The notes under the pieces were generated by a model. It worked only from the letters and a program-made list of their open reading frames with translations. It made no database searches and was not told where the DNA came from. Positions 1 through 10,444 of a stretch of 64,000 nucleotides of DNA are shown here, in pieces. Location of the stretch: NCBI RefSeq assembly GCF_019059575.1, contig NW_024881668.1, positions 698,501 to 762,500 of the forward strand, written 5' to 3'. The position numbers and the translations under genes were made by a program. The first letter of the stretch is position 1; each line of letters opens with the position of its first letter. This stretch comes from Amphibalanus amphitrite (taxonomy: Eukaryota > Arthropoda > Thecostraca > Balanomorpha > Balanidae).

Positions 1-770
1 AAGCGCACAAACTAAAAATATCAAAGAAGTGACTTTTTCGGCGTTGCCCCGGACTGCGGGGAAAGCCGAAAATGGGAGAAATGATCTACGGGGAATGCCG
101 ACAATGATGTTTTGCCATTTTATCTCAAACTTTATCCAGAATTCATCAAAGCTGACACACGTTTCAAGAGCTTGAGGACGCGGTGCACACTGGAAGTTAT
201 AATTGTGTGATATAATAAGAAAATGCCAGGTAAATCATTCCTTATAGGTAACAGGCCGTTGTGTCGGTTGAAAGTGTAATTTGTGTGACTAAAAATACGC
301 GTTGCTATTCTACAGCAGTAAAGTCCACGTAGCGTGCTTTTAACACGTGCGTAATCGCACGTTTTCGGCATTACCCCAGCCAGCCATACTTTCATTTGCA
401 GGCCCATAACTTTTCAACGTGCTGTATAAATTTCAAATAGGCAGCACACTTATGCAAAGACATGCTAAAGATTACTTGACCGAATTGGCCAGACAAACGG
501 TAGCATAATGAGTAAAAAATGCAGCTTCAAAGGCGCATGTAGTACAAGGGAAACGTACCTTAAAAACGCTCTTGGCGCCCTCACAGTCGAAGTATTCCGA
601 ATGACGACTCGTAACATACATGCGATAATTGTAGTCACTTAAGCTTCAGAGCATCACTGACAGGTGGCATCCATGTCTTACGGTTTCCGAAATATCTCGA
701 ATTTCGGCTTTGCCCCAACTCCGGCATTGCCCCAACTTCCCCTAGCATTGGTAGGGAGTTTTCCGTCGAC
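1..770. other. No gene; relic of an unknown repeat
   Basis: No coding pattern is seen. A 12-bp phrase of the form CGGCNTTNCCCC recurs at about 39, 366, 705 and 722, with an inverted relative near 90. This suggests the right-hand part of a degenerate interspersed repeat whose left end lies outside the window. Confidence 0.3.
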
Positions 771-879
771 GACATGCCCTCGGTCCCCCTCGGTGTAGTG
801 CGGCAGGGGCAGTGGAGCTGTGGCTTGGGGCTCCAAGTGGAGCAGTCCGGATCCCTCTCTACAGGTAAGGGAGTCAGGT

Positions 880-1087
880 CACGCCATCAGCCATCGACGC
901 CCGCCTCGGCACGGCCATCATTTGGGAAAACGGGAGCGAGCTGCAGAGCCGCTACACCCTGACGGCCTCGTTCTCCAAAGCTGACCTGGAAGCAGTGGAA
1001 CGCTCTACCAAACGTGTGCTCATCGAGCTCCTGGAACAAGCGGAAGATGTCACTATCTTATGCCCTCTCCCCAGGCCCCAGGGTTAG
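880..1087 (+). pseudogene. SGNH/GDSL-hydrolase-like fragment (copy 1)
   Basis: One reading frame here contains GTAIIWENGSELQSRYTL, then a helical stretch, then EDVTILCPLPRP. The same order (LGSALLWLNGAELYTRY, then VCVLGPLPRP) occurs at 4.6 kb, so this is a second, diverged copy of the same domain. In SGNH hydrolases this part follows the GDS nucleophile block and holds the Gly/Asn oxyanion blocks; the GDS block itself is not seen here. The fragment is short and broken. The SGNH assignment rests on the more complete relatives at 4.3 and 7.7 kb. Confidence 0.45.
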
Positions 1088-1390
1088 CTGCTGGGAACGA
1101 AATGGTCCCATACGTGGGCCAACAGGCTGGATAGGACTCTGCTCACTCTCGCCGACGAAGACCGGGTGGGTGGCAAGACGCCGGTCTGGGACGGCGGCCA
1201 ACTCGCCGCATGGGTCGGCCAAGCCCAGGGGATCTTACGGTAGGGGGAAGGGGGAGAGATAGAGCGGCGATTTACCGTTGTGATCCACCTTTCCAAGTGT
1301 GCTTACGCGAATGCTCTCATATTGCCGCCAGTTCCGTAATGACAAATACGGCGTTCTAGTACCGCAGGAGACGCCAGATCGCAAACCTGG

Positions 1391-2029
1391 ATGGGCCGCA
1401 ATCCACCACCGTTGGGTACAGGCGCTCACGATGATGAGTCACGCCGACGGCGACTCTGTGCCACGTGGCCTCGACATACAGATGACCTTCGCGCCACTTT
1501 TCAGAAGCGGGATCCACCGGCAGAAATGATGCTGGACAATGCCACCGCCTTTAACAGCAAAGCGTTCAGAGCTTTCGCAAACGACTGGAACGTCGCAGTG
1601 CGATACAGGGCGGCGCATGTGCCGTCAGGGAACGGAGTCGTCGAAAGGAACCATCGCTCCACAGAGGTGATTGCGACGAGAGCGAAATGCGGGGTGGCAG
1701 AGGCAGTATACCGGTACAACACTACCCCGAAGCACGATGTCACTGAAGCTACGACACCTCCCGGTATGGTGTATCGGTACGACGTGCGAGTGAAAGACGT
1801 CGACCCCGGTCCGACAGTAAGGGACGATGGACAGCAGGACAGCCGCCACCACGTCGGAGATGCTGTCTGGGTGAGATTACCGAGAACCCGCTGTGACAAG
1901 CAGTATGGCAGGGGAGTGGTGGCTGGTGTGGTGTCACCGCAGACTGTCGAGGTTGACGGTGTACCGAGCCCTGTCGGACTCGTACTTCGAGCTGGCCCTG
2001 TCGGACTCGTACTTCGAGGTTTTGAGTAA
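1391..2029 (+). mobile_element. Fossil Ty3/Gypsy-type integrase part
   Basis: The 212-residue frame carries the second half of a retroviral-type integrase core. LDNATAFNSKAFRAFANDW holds the second catalytic Asp region, and VPSGNGVVERNHRSTEV holds the catalytic Glu. A basic C-terminal tail resembles the integrase C-terminal domain. It is part of a broken LTR retrotransposon. No LTRs were recognised around it, and reverse transcriptase lies downstream rather than upstream. Age cannot be judged beyond old and decayed, with several breaks across the element. Confidence 0.75.
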
Positions 2030-2143
2030 ACACATGGGTCATGATAAAAATGTTCATAGAGAATGTTCATAAATCATATTAAAACTTCGTTTAAATATGT
2101 CTTGCCCCAGCACTGCACAGACTGATGTCATCCGATCGTTCCT

Positions 2144-2677
2144 GTGGCCAAACGGTCGTCAGACGCCAGTGTCCGGCTGCCGGCTGACCGTGGATTTCAC
2201 GAAACTGAACCGGTTCGTGAAGCGACCGACGTACCCGGTCCGCTCATCACGCCGTGGGGCCGCTACCGGTACCTGAGGGCTCCAATGGGAATCGTCAGCT
2301 CCGGTGACGTGTACAACCAGCGCGGTAACGCCGCGCTCGGCAACATCCCGCGCACGTGTAAGGTTGTGGATGACGTCCTGGTCTACGACTCTGACTACGC
2401 CTCTCATCTGCAGCACGTCCAGCAGATTCTGCAGAGATGTGACCAGCACGGCATCACGCTCAACCCGGACAAATGTAAGTTGGCGGAAGATGAAGTGGAA
2501 TTTTGCGGCTTCCGCATCAATTCAGCAGGCTACACCGCCGACGGCAAGAAGGTTTGTGCCATCCAGAGGCCGGGCAGCAGCCACCGGGTCGCTGAGACAG
2601 TTGCTGCGGCCGCGGAACGAAGGCTTTCCTTTTCCATTCATTTGTACTCACCCTTCCGGTCATATGGACACACGTAA
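2144..2677 (+). mobile_element. Fossil Ty3/Gypsy reverse transcriptase part
   Basis: The frame contains Ty3/Gypsy reverse transcriptase blocks: YRYLRAPMGI, then VVDDVLVYDSDYASHLQHV with the paired catalytic aspartates, then HGITLNPDKCKL and VEFCGFRIN. A related-frame block upstream resembles the VDFTKLN motif. RNase H was not recognised. The fragment lies 3' of an integrase part, which differs from the usual RT-RNaseH-integrase order. It is broken, with several breaks. Confidence 0.8.
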
Positions 2678-2786
2678 ATAATTAACAGCTCCATAGTCGC
2701 CGCCACTGTGTATACAGGGTCCTCCGCTGCTCCAGATAAATCGCCGTGACAGTGCTGAAATAACCATCGAACCGACCAAAACACGA

Positions 2787-3038
2787 GTGAAGTCAGCAAC
2801 GGACGGCACCAGACCTCCAGCGGCGTATCTGGCTACAGCTTCACTAGGAGTGCCATGGTCGGTATGGTATTATGATTTTGAGCTGTATGCAGTCACCATT
2901 GGGTGGACGACATGGGATGTTCACGGGAAGAAGGCGCTGTTCCTTCACTGTTTGGGTCAGAAGGGCAGAGGTGTGTTCAGTGCTGTGACGAGCGAGTCGT
3001 CCTCCACTCCCAGCGAAACAACAATTATTCTCGAATGA
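2787..3038 (+). mobile_element. Possible fossil Gypsy Gag part
   Basis: The 83-residue frame has FELYAVTIGW followed by KKALFLHCLGQKGRGVFSAV. This resembles the capsid N-terminal part of Ty3/Gypsy Gag proteins, which often read like ALLLHCLG.EGQ.VF. It follows the reverse transcriptase part, so Gag here is downstream of Pol, which implies rearrangement or a second fragment. Broken; assignment moderate to low. Confidence 0.4.
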
Positions 3039-3039
3039 T

Positions 3040-3830
3040 GATGGCTACAGACCAACTTCAAGAGACAATTAAGGTTATGACGGCGGTTACCAAACGGTCC
3101 TCCTACGGAAAGTGTTTGATGGATCTTATGGTCTGCGGAGATAAGATGAAACAAAAAGCCCTACGGCCCATGATGTGGCCAGACACGAGGTTTGCGGTCC
3201 ATGCCGTTGAGGTGCTCTGCACGTTCCGCCACGACCGTCCCCTTCTCTCAGGTACTATTGAGTTCTACAATGGAGTTTATGATTGAACAAGAGGACCGGC
3301 GCCTCACAGAAATGGGTATATCAGTCACGACGTCTGTCTGCATACAGGTCAGGTCTCGTCCCCATCACCTGTTCTATGGAGATCGTCAACCATCTTTTAA
3401 TGCACTGCGCTCCGAATTCCGATGCATGCAAAGGCATGAAAACGAATCAGGAGCTCCTGAAACATCTTTTGTTGCCCCAAACTGCTGTCTCGAAGCCGTA
3501 CCTGCACCTGGTCATCCGTATCAGGCTCATCAGTCCGCCCGAAAGTGTGGTTGAAAGCATGGTCAGCGCAGTCAAAGAAGTGTTCCGCATGCACCGGCAG
3601 TTAAAACTCACGCCAATGCAGCCATGGAGCCGGCCATTCGTTGGAACGGCCCTGATCTGTGCAGTGCTGACCATCTTATCGGAGTAGTCGTGGCCAGACT
3701 GCAGCTGGGCCGCGCCACGAACAGTGGCAGCCCGGCCCCGCTCGCCGGGAAAGTGCTACGGCGTCACTTGGGGAAGTGTGCGCGCGATCGCGGGCGTTTT
3801 TCAGAGGAGCGTCCCAAAAAGCAGTGAGAT
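3040..3830 (+). pseudogene. hAT-related (ZNF862-like) C-terminal part
   Basis: Overlapping open stretches in successive frames read like the C-terminal half of the hAT-derived ZNF862-like family. The recognisable pieces are MMWPDTRFAVHAVEVLC, then PESVVESMVSAVKEVF, then AIRWNGPDLCSADHLI. This family keeps a dead or domesticated RNase H-like fold and is common in marine invertebrate genomes. The frame changes at least twice (about 3285 and 3640), so the copy is not intact. The middle part of the same family occurs at 17.6, 29.9 and 34.0 kb. Family assignment is from memory of motif patterns and is moderate. Confidence 0.4.
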
Positions 3831-4335
3831 ATGCTCAAAAGAAGATGTATCCTCGGAGCACAAGCTCCCGCGGAGGTCCGGTCCGCACCCCCAAGTTGGA
3901 GAAATCGTCCTGTGCACGGGGAAGGGAGCAGAGGTCGTCGGCCACTGGCTCATGTACTAGCTCTCATTCTTGGACGGGATGGAATCCCGAGAGCTGCGAT
4001 CATATCATTGCGGGGTCGTCAAACAAGGCGACCCGTGACAAACCTATACTACCTGGAGGCATCCCCCGACTTCACCACATAGGGCTCACTGACTTCCCGT
4101 CCAACATTGAACGACCCAAACAATTGGTGACGCATACTGGAGTACGTATTAGTGTCCGACTCATACAGGGCGGGATTTACCAGTGCGGAGAGGGCTCCGA
4201 CGCGTGCAATTCATACTCATTTGTAATATCACTCTACACATTTCACAATTATCCCGTTTCTTTCACGCTGTCTCTGTTTTACTTGTCAGGATGCCCTCGG
4301 AAAAAAACATCCATTTTTGCTGATGCCTTCTCATT
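3831..4335. other. No gene recognised
   Basis: Open stretches run through this interval but none resembles a protein I know. VGEIVLCTGKGAEVVGHW near 3900 could be an SH3-like tail of an integrase or chromodomain-type piece, but that is weak. The 3' part is AT-rich and ends in a good acceptor, ttctcatttcag, at 4328-4339. Confidence 0.3.
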
Positions 4336-4339
4336 TCAG

Positions 4340-4783
4340 AGAACGAGATGGACGTCATATGCCTTCAGAACGACGAGGCGGACCAGTGGTTCGCGGAGCA
4401 GGCGGTGCCGCTGGAGCCAGTTCGAGACCCTAGGATGCATCTGGTCTTGGGTGACTCGGTCGTGGAAAGACCCAGACTGGGGCTCCGTCACGGATTTGAC
4501 CTGCAGCCGTGCGTGCGAGGGCGCGACGTGGTTGACGGTCCTCAACAACATCGAGACCGACATCAGCGCCTGGCAGGTGGCGGCCGCCGCAAGCGGTGAG
4601 CGCCTCGGCAGCGCGCTCCTCTGGCTGAACGGAGCTGAGCTGTACACCCGGTACACGCAAATGTCCTCCTTCACCGCAGCGGATTTAAGCAGCATCGGGG
4701 AGCGCGCTGCCCGCGTCATCGGGCGCCTTCTGAACACGGCCGAAAACGTGTGCGTCCTCGGTCCCCTGCCGAGGCCAGCATAA
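4340..4783 (+). pseudogene. SGNH/GDSL-hydrolase-like domain (copy 2)
   Basis: A splice acceptor at 4338-4339 precedes an open segment. It contains MHLVLGDSVVE, which fits SGNH block I with GDS as the nucleophile. In another frame follow TVLNNIETDISAWQ, LGSALLWLNGAELYTRY and VCVLGPLPRP, the downstream SGNH blocks. SGNH hydrolases cleave ester bonds; an esterase of this fold is known in ORF1 of CR1-like LINEs (Kapitonov and Jurka). The domain is spread over two frames, so it is broken. It sits 56 bp before two short exon-like segments, which may once have belonged to the same transcript. Confidence 0.5.
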
Positions 4784-4839
4784 TACGTGAGTGCCGAAAT
4801 ATCAAGACATTGACGAGAAATATTCTGTGCGCCGTACAG

Positions 4840-4926
4840 GGACTCGGCAACGCTCCTCCCATTGAGGGGACCGGCGGCCTGCCACTGCCGCCACCGGCGA
4901 TCTTTGGAGCTGCTGGCCCGTCATCG
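4840..4926 (+). CDS. Candidate internal exon, Gly/Pro-rich
   Basis: An 87-bp segment is bounded by gtacag and gtaagt, with 29 in-frame codons (phase 0 at both ends). It reads GLGNAPPIEGTGGLPLPPPA and ends in GPSS. The composition (TGG plus a proline run) resembles the linker after a Myb/SANT-like domain in Harbinger-type proteins, but no domain is visible. The next candidate exon (5196) also starts and ends in phase 0, so the two can join without a frame change. Confidence 0.4.
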
Positions 4927-5195
4927 GTAAGTAAATGTTCTTCAAATCATTCAATATTCAATCATCATTCTTTCAATTCAATCCTTTAATTTGCTTACAT
5001 TATTTCATTCATTCAGGAAGATCACGATAAAAATAATTTGTTGAATTTCATCCATGCATTGCCGGTGCATTATAAGTTAGATTCGCTGATAGTGGATTCC
5101 TTTAAATAGACCGGCTAACATTAAAGGTGTATTGCTGTACATTGCCTTATATTATTGTGTGTAGTATTAATGGCATCTGTTTGTTTATTTTCCAG

Positions 5196-5309
5196 GGTCC
5201 CAGCACCTCTGCCGACGCCGAGGGCTCAGCAGCCGCCGCCGTCGACCCCGGCGAGGGCACCAGTGGGCCGCCGGTAATCGCCGTTTCAAGGAGAGCTGAC
5301 CCGTCATCG
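5196..5309 (+). CDS. Candidate internal exon, Ala/Gly/Ser-rich
   Basis: A 114-bp segment lies between tttattttccag and gtgagt, 38 codons, phase 0 at both ends. It encodes GPSTSADAEGSAAAAVDPGE and ends in RRADPSS. Its last codons and donor (CCGTCATCG before GT) match those of the exon at 4840-4926, suggesting exon duplication or a shared origin. Function unknown; low-complexity linker. Confidence 0.4.
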
Positions 5310-6150
5310 GTGAGTTTACAGGGAAAGGAGAATTGTTTAACGATGTGTGATGGAAACCGATCCATTTAAAATACATTGAATTTAATATGTGACACCAAAA
5401 CATATATGTTTCGCAATGCACTTGATGTCAGATTCTTACACAGCCCAGCTGCACTGACACACAGGCGTGCTAGCCGACATCGCAGGTAGGTATACCCGGC
5501 TGATGCTGCAATCGATGTGTCGTGAGATGACAAGTGCGTCAAAAGCAGGCCTGAAAAAGCAAGTCCGATAGCTAGTCCAGGTCCGAGAAAGCTGCTGAAG
5601 CTACAGCGTCGCTAGTGTGACCTCACACGGCGAATGTTGGCCGATGAGATGGAAGTCTGGGTACGGGGGAAGACAGAACACACGCGTGTTGCTGGGGTTA
5701 TATGCTGTGTACGTAGGTATGTAGTGCTAGTCAGACACACGTGTGTGTTTTATGGTTTTGCTCCTTGACCTAGGGTACTGCAAGCGATCGACTGTGCTCC
5801 GTTGGGCGCCAACACGACGGAGGCGAAGTGAACAATACGTTTTCGACTGTCGTGCGAAGTGTGCTATACGAACTCTCCACCGGGTGATGGAACTCCGGCA
5901 CAAGGTGGTGTGGATGTGGGCGAAGAGTTCCTTACCCCTGGTGGGTAAATAAACATAAACTTTGAGTTCTTACTGACAGAATGATGAGATAGTATTGTTG
6001 GCTGCTAAGTGACCTTGCCATTAAGGCACCCTCAAGACAAAGTAAACAAGCACAAAGTAGTTTTCTCAATATTTTCCCTTCTGCTTTTCGTGTAACATGC
6101 ATACTTGGGCCTCCCATGCCATATTATGCCCATATTGTTTCATTTCTAGT
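5310..6150. other. No gene; possible LTR-element scrap
   Basis: No protein is recognised. On the minus strand 5801-5811 reads TGGCGCCCAAC, like a tRNA primer-binding site of LTR elements, and AATAAAC occurs at 5947. No paired long terminal repeats were found, so this is only a hint of a fossil LTR element. Confidence 0.2.
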
Positions 6151-6391
6151 AACGTTTCGCCCTTCAACAGATCTCGCCGGTGGCGGTCCGGCCGTCGGCT
6201 TTACCAGCACTGGCCTCGGTTACCGACGTGGTGGTTTCTCGGACAGGCTTCCCAACCGTTCCTGGGTGGAGAGTTTGGTCCAAGGCTATAGAACTCCTAT
6301 AGGCTATAGGTTTGGTCGAAGAACGAAACTAGGGCGATCGAACGGCAAATTGGCTCGAGCATCAGCACACTGAAATATCCGACGATGCTGG

Positions 6392-6470
6392 TTTGTTTGT
6401 TATTGGGGCTTAAGGGCGCGCCGACTACATGGACTGCACAGCTGCATTTCGGCAGGAGCGAGACTTCGCG
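6392..6470 (-). mobile_element. LINE 3' end (short, 5'-truncated)
   Basis: The sequence TTGGGGCTTAAGGGCGCGCC after a T-rich start matches the 3' terminus of the minus-strand LINE at 21.7 kb, and a diverged copy at 59.1 kb. Read on the minus strand it contains a CCCCAATAA signal then an A/C-rich tail. The 5' limit is unclear. Confidence 0.5.
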
Positions 6471-7309
6471 CGTTCCTGGAGGGACGTCAAATACAAAACT
6501 TATAATATGATCCTAAAACACAAGCACGATATGGCAATTTAGACGAATATACCCAGTCGGTGCAGCTACTCTTCGGCGACAGTTTCGCCTTCTGGGCGGC
6601 GCAGCGCTGCGCTCTCGGACCAACGGCGGACCATCACCGGCTCCCTCAGACTGGTGAGGGAGCACCTAACATCCCTCCTGATGGCCTCCTGTGAGGAGCT
6701 TTGGGACCTGGACATCCTGTTGGAAGGCGAGACGGAGCCGTTCTCAGAGCGCCGGCTGCGGCTCCGTCTGGGGCGGCTGCTGCTCCGGCTGGCTGTGTTT
6801 GAAGGTATCCGTTTCCGCCCCGAGGCTCCCTGCTGGGCGAGCTGGTGGAGTCACGCCATTCCCCGCCTGGCCCGCGCGTCCCCCACCTGCTCCAGTGGTA
6901 CCACCACATGTACTCGGGGACACACCGCCAGCAGTGTTACCTGTACATGGCCTTGAGTGTCACCGGTCGGTGACGCCGTCACGCTCGACGTGACGCCGCT
7001 CATCCGGCTCCTCACCAACTCTGACCTGGAGTCCCCTGCTGGGTGACCCGGCTGCGGTGGCCGCCTGGTGGTGCCGGCAGCTGCTGTGGCCGCCGGCGGA
7101 GCCGCGGGCCGGGCCGAGCTACTGCTGCGGCACGAGCTGCTACTGCGGGCCCTCAGTAAGGCCGTGCCGCGGAAGATGAACTGGTGGCAAGAGAGGGACC
7201 GGAAGGAGAAGCAAGTCTGGAAGGGGAACTTCGGACTACTGCACACCTACCAGCGGTGCCGGGAGGGGTGAACACAACTGGTGTGGGTTGTACTGCGGAG
7301 GTTGTATTG

Positions 7310-7560
7310 CATTAAGGGCTGACCATTGGGCATGCTGGCAGCCGGTGCTGGCCGAGTGGTCGTGATGCCACTCACGCCGCGTTCTCGCCTTCGGGCCCGC
7401 GATGTGACGGTTGCGGTGTACCGGCGCAGGCGGCAACTGTCGAACCAGGTGCTGCGACGGCTGTCCTGCCGCCCCAACGCCAACCCTGAAGTCACGTTCG
7501 GACAGTTCACGTTTGCAGATGACTTCCTCTCGGATGAAAAACGACGTGGTAATGAACCGA
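7310..7560 (+). pseudogene. SGNH-like part, subtype B (copy 1)
   Basis: One frame reads GRVVVMPLTPRSR, then YRRRRQLSNQVLRRL, then FGQFTFADDFLSD. In the sister copy at 15.0 kb the corresponding end is FADDFLGPDGVHRQ, where DGVH fits SGNH block V (catalytic Asp and His). This copy loses that end, and a second SGNH subtype begins shortly after (7650). The domain is partial here. Confidence 0.45.
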
Positions 7561-7649
7561 TGACGGGGTGGCGCCACCGTCCAGAGCACCTTCTCCGGAC
7601 TGGAGCTGGATCTCCACCACCGGGAGATGACGGCGACCTCGCATCAGCT

Positions 7650-8370
7650 CCCGCGAGGATGGCTGCATAGTGTATACTGGGTTAGCGCCAATAACGTTCA
7701 CAGTCGCTTCACCGGTGGCAGCAATCTCCATCCGGGCTTAATGTCCACCTGCAGCACAAACATTCAACGAACCGTGGAGATGCTGCTGATGCGAACGCGT
7801 CGGATCCTGGTCCTGGGACCGCTACTGCTCCTGGATGGCGACTTGGCAGGGCTGGCCTGGGAAAAAACAACCGCTTATCATCTGGAGAGGGCCGCTAAGA
7901 AGTCGGTGATCGGTGGCGGCGATCCACACTGAGGCCAGTATGCAGTTCGTTCCCTGGGCGCTGCCTCACCGGCGACCCACACTGAGGCCAGTATGCAGTT
8001 CGTTCCCTGGGGCACTGCCTCACCGGCGACCCACACTGAGGCCAGTATTCAGTTCGTTCCCTGGGCGCTGCCTCACCGGCGACCCACACTGAGGCCAGTA
8101 TCCAGTTCGTTCCCTGGGGCGCTGCCTCACCGGCGACCCACACTGAGGCCAGTATGCAGTTCGTTCCCTGGGCGCTGCCACACCGGCGACCCACACTGAG
8201 GCCAGTATCCAGTTCGCTCCCTGGGGCACTGCCTCACCAAGAAGCAGCGGGACGTCACTGGATCCGTGCCGAGTGCGCGGACTGGTTCCCAGGGGATCTT
8301 GTCCACCCCAGTTCCAGTGTATGGTGTCTGAGTGGTATCAAGTCCCGTGCCGGCCTGTCGGCACTGTAGC
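7650..8370 (+). pseudogene. SGNH/GDSL-hydrolase-like domain (copy 3) with internal repeat array
   Basis: Reading frames here give VYWVSANNVHSRFTGG, then RRILVLGPLLLLDGDLAGLA, then KTTAYHLERAAKKSV, a 53/54-bp repeat array, and finally GDLVHPSSSVW. The last fits SGNH block V (Asp-x-x-His). The first two blocks match those at 4.6 kb and 0.9 kb. The array sits between the helix after block III and block V, so the domain core is stretched. It is decayed: the frame is not constant and block I is missing. Confidence 0.5.
7924..8243. repeat. 53/54-bp tandem array, six copies
   Basis: Units start at 7924, 7977, 8031, 8084, 8138 and 8191. Successive lengths are 53, 54, 53, 54 and 53 bp. The difference is a run of three versus four G after TCCCT. 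Units are about 95% alike. Each covers the coding segment for HTEASMQFVPWG of the surrounding SGNH-like domain, so a piece of coding DNA was amplified. It is not a CRISPR array: the units have no spacers. Confidence 0.95.
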
Positions 8371-8520
8371 GAGTGGCGCCCCGCCCTCCTCTGTGATCAC
8401 GCGATCTTGTGACCGCCGACCATTTCCTGGCCGGCTGGGTCAGTCGGTGCCGGGCAGCCAGCCAATTCAGGTCTCTGGAGGACGCGGACTTAGAGGGAAG
8501 CTGGCGGACCCACAGCACCT

Positions 8521-9130
8521 GCCCATCTGACTGAGGTTCAGCGGTTGGGTGTGGGTGACTGTAATACCTACCAGGTCCATGTCTCCTGACACGTGTTTGA
8601 TTACGAACAATGGTTAACAGTGCACGTGTTATACGGTGAATATTTTGTTTCGTGTTTATCGAGTAAGCTTTATGTTGTGGGAATTAAAAAAATGCGTTTT
8701 TCGGGTGCGGAGAAGGTTGCGATAATGTAACGCTGTTCATTCGGCGGTTGCGGCTTCGTTCGGCACTGCGGCTAGGTGCACCGGTATTTTTAGCGCGGCT
8801 CGCGCGGCCGCTCGGCTCGGCCACCAGTGCCGGTGTCCTTATATGTCAAACGGGTGTTCTGTCGCGTGATGGCCCGAGCCGAGGTCAGGGTCTCCCGCCG
8901 GACGGTGCGTCAATTCGTATTCAGTACTGACTCGAGGACCACTTAAAGCCGACCCCCGACCGCCGCCCACCCGATAACAAATTCGCCGTCGCTGCTATGA
9001 ACCTCTTTCCCTATACGGTGATCACTGGCGTGGTGGCAGCGTCTCTATCCGTGTCTCCCCTTTATGTTCATTTACGTCAGAAATGGCACAGCGACCCTGG
9101 TCGTATTGCGCATTGGAGCGGTTTATTCGG
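8521..9130. other. No gene recognised
   Basis: A GC-rich block (about 8720-8970) rich in CGGC words lies here, with no convincing coding frame, splice sites or repeats matching the rest of the window. Confidence 0.3.
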
Positions 9131-9134
9131 ACTC

Positions 9135-10139
9135 TTTAAATATGGCCGTCGGCTTTACCAGCACTGGCCTCGGTCATCGACGTTGTGGTTCCTCGGACAG
9201 GCGTCCCAACCGTCTTCTGGGTGGACAGCTTGGTCGAAGAACGAACCTGGGGCGATCGAACGGCAAATAGGCTCGAGCATCTGGACAATGAAATGTGCAG
9301 TCAGCGCAGTCCCAGTCGGTGCAGCGCTCATGCAGCTACTAATCGGCGGCAGCTTCACCTTCTGGGCGGCGCAGCGCTGCGCTCTCGGACCAACGGCGGG
9401 CCATCAACGTCTCCCTCCGACTGGTGAGGGAGCACGTAACACCCCTCCTGATGGCCTCCTGTGAGGAGCTTTGGGACTTGGACATCCTGTTGGAAGGCGA
9501 GATGGAGCCGTCCTCAGAGCGCCAGCTGCGGCTCCGTCTGGGACGGCTGCTCCTCCGGCTGGCTGTGTTTGAAGGCATCCGTTTCCGCCCCGAGGCTCCC
9601 TGCTGGGAGAGCTGGTGGAGTTACGCCATCTCCCGCCTGGCCCGCGCGTCCCCCACCTGCTCTAGTGGTACCACCACATGTACTCGGGGACACACCGCCA
9701 GCAGTGTTACCTGTACATGGCCTGGAGCGTGGTGAACCCGGCGGATCTGGCGGGCGGCGAGCCGATGATGTCACCGGTCGGTGACGCCGTCACGCTCGAC
9801 GTGACGCCGCTCACCCGGCTCCTCACCGACTCTGACCTGGAGTCCCTGCTGGGTGACCCGGCTGCGGTGGCCGCCTGGTGGGGTAGGCAGCTGCGGCGGC
9901 TGCCGGCAAAGCTGCGGGCCGGGCCGAGCTACTGCTGCGGTCCGAGCTGCTACTGCGGGCCCTCAGTGAGGCCGTGCCGCGGAAGATGAACTGGTGGCGA
10001 GAGATGGACCGGAAGGAGAAGCAGAACTGAAACGGGAACTTCGGACCAATGCGCACCTACCAGCGGTGCCAGAAGGGGTTAACAAAACTGTCGAGGGGTT
10101 GTACCGCGGAGGTTGTGCTGCATTAAGGGCTGACCATTG
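9135..10139 (+). repeat. Repeated unit A, copy 2 (left part)
   Basis: This matches 6155-7328 closely. It encodes the same helical segment (SCEELWDLDILLEGEMEPSS, RLRLGRLLLRLAVFEGI) and continues through TPLTRLLTDSDLESLLGDPA in another frame. The copy runs up to CATTG at 10135-10139. There a 4.8-kb element is inserted; homology resumes at 14977. Copy 1 has a single CATTG at the same place (7324-7328), which is the empty site. Confidence 0.75.
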
Positions 10140-10444
10140 CACAGTGGGCGTTTCAGTGGGTCTAGCCTCTCACCACCTTTCAGTCCTCATAGATTTGAAT
10201 CTAGGCGACCTACGCCTACAAATGACACACCAATCTGTAGCAAATTCATTAGAGAACGTGGACGGATCAACTTGGCCATGTCATAAGCTTTTGCAATGTG
10301 CATGGGCTGCATGAAATGTTGCATAAATATGGCAAAAACGGAGCGCGCCCATTCTATGATTTATTGAACTTTCGGGCTTTTTATCACCAGGAAATTGTAT
10401 TTAAATGCACTGTACAGTTGACGAGTGCGTTGTGACCACAGCAC

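Larger units (their letters stand above)
6155..7560 (+). repeat. Repeated unit A, copy 1 (unknown helical protein plus SGNH-like part)
   Basis: This stretch is near-identical to 9135-10139 plus 14977-15200. The best frame encodes a Leu/Arg-rich helical segment (SCEELWDLDILLEGETEPFS, then LRLRLGRLLLRLAVFEGIRF). It continues in other frames through LGDP-type helices to VVVMPLTPRSRLRARDVTVA and FADDF, a likely second subtype of SGNH hydrolase. The helical domain is not one I recognise. Frames change several times in both copies, so both are decayed. A minus-strand LINE 3' end (6392) interrupts this copy. Confidence 0.5.

Noticed and set aside
1501-2070. Minus-strand frames opposite the integrase part
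   Set aside because: Integrase motifs are on the plus strand; the antisense has none.
7924-8243. CRISPR-like array
   Set aside because: The units are contiguous and near-identical over their full 53/54 bp, with no unique spacers, and lie in eukaryotic DNA.
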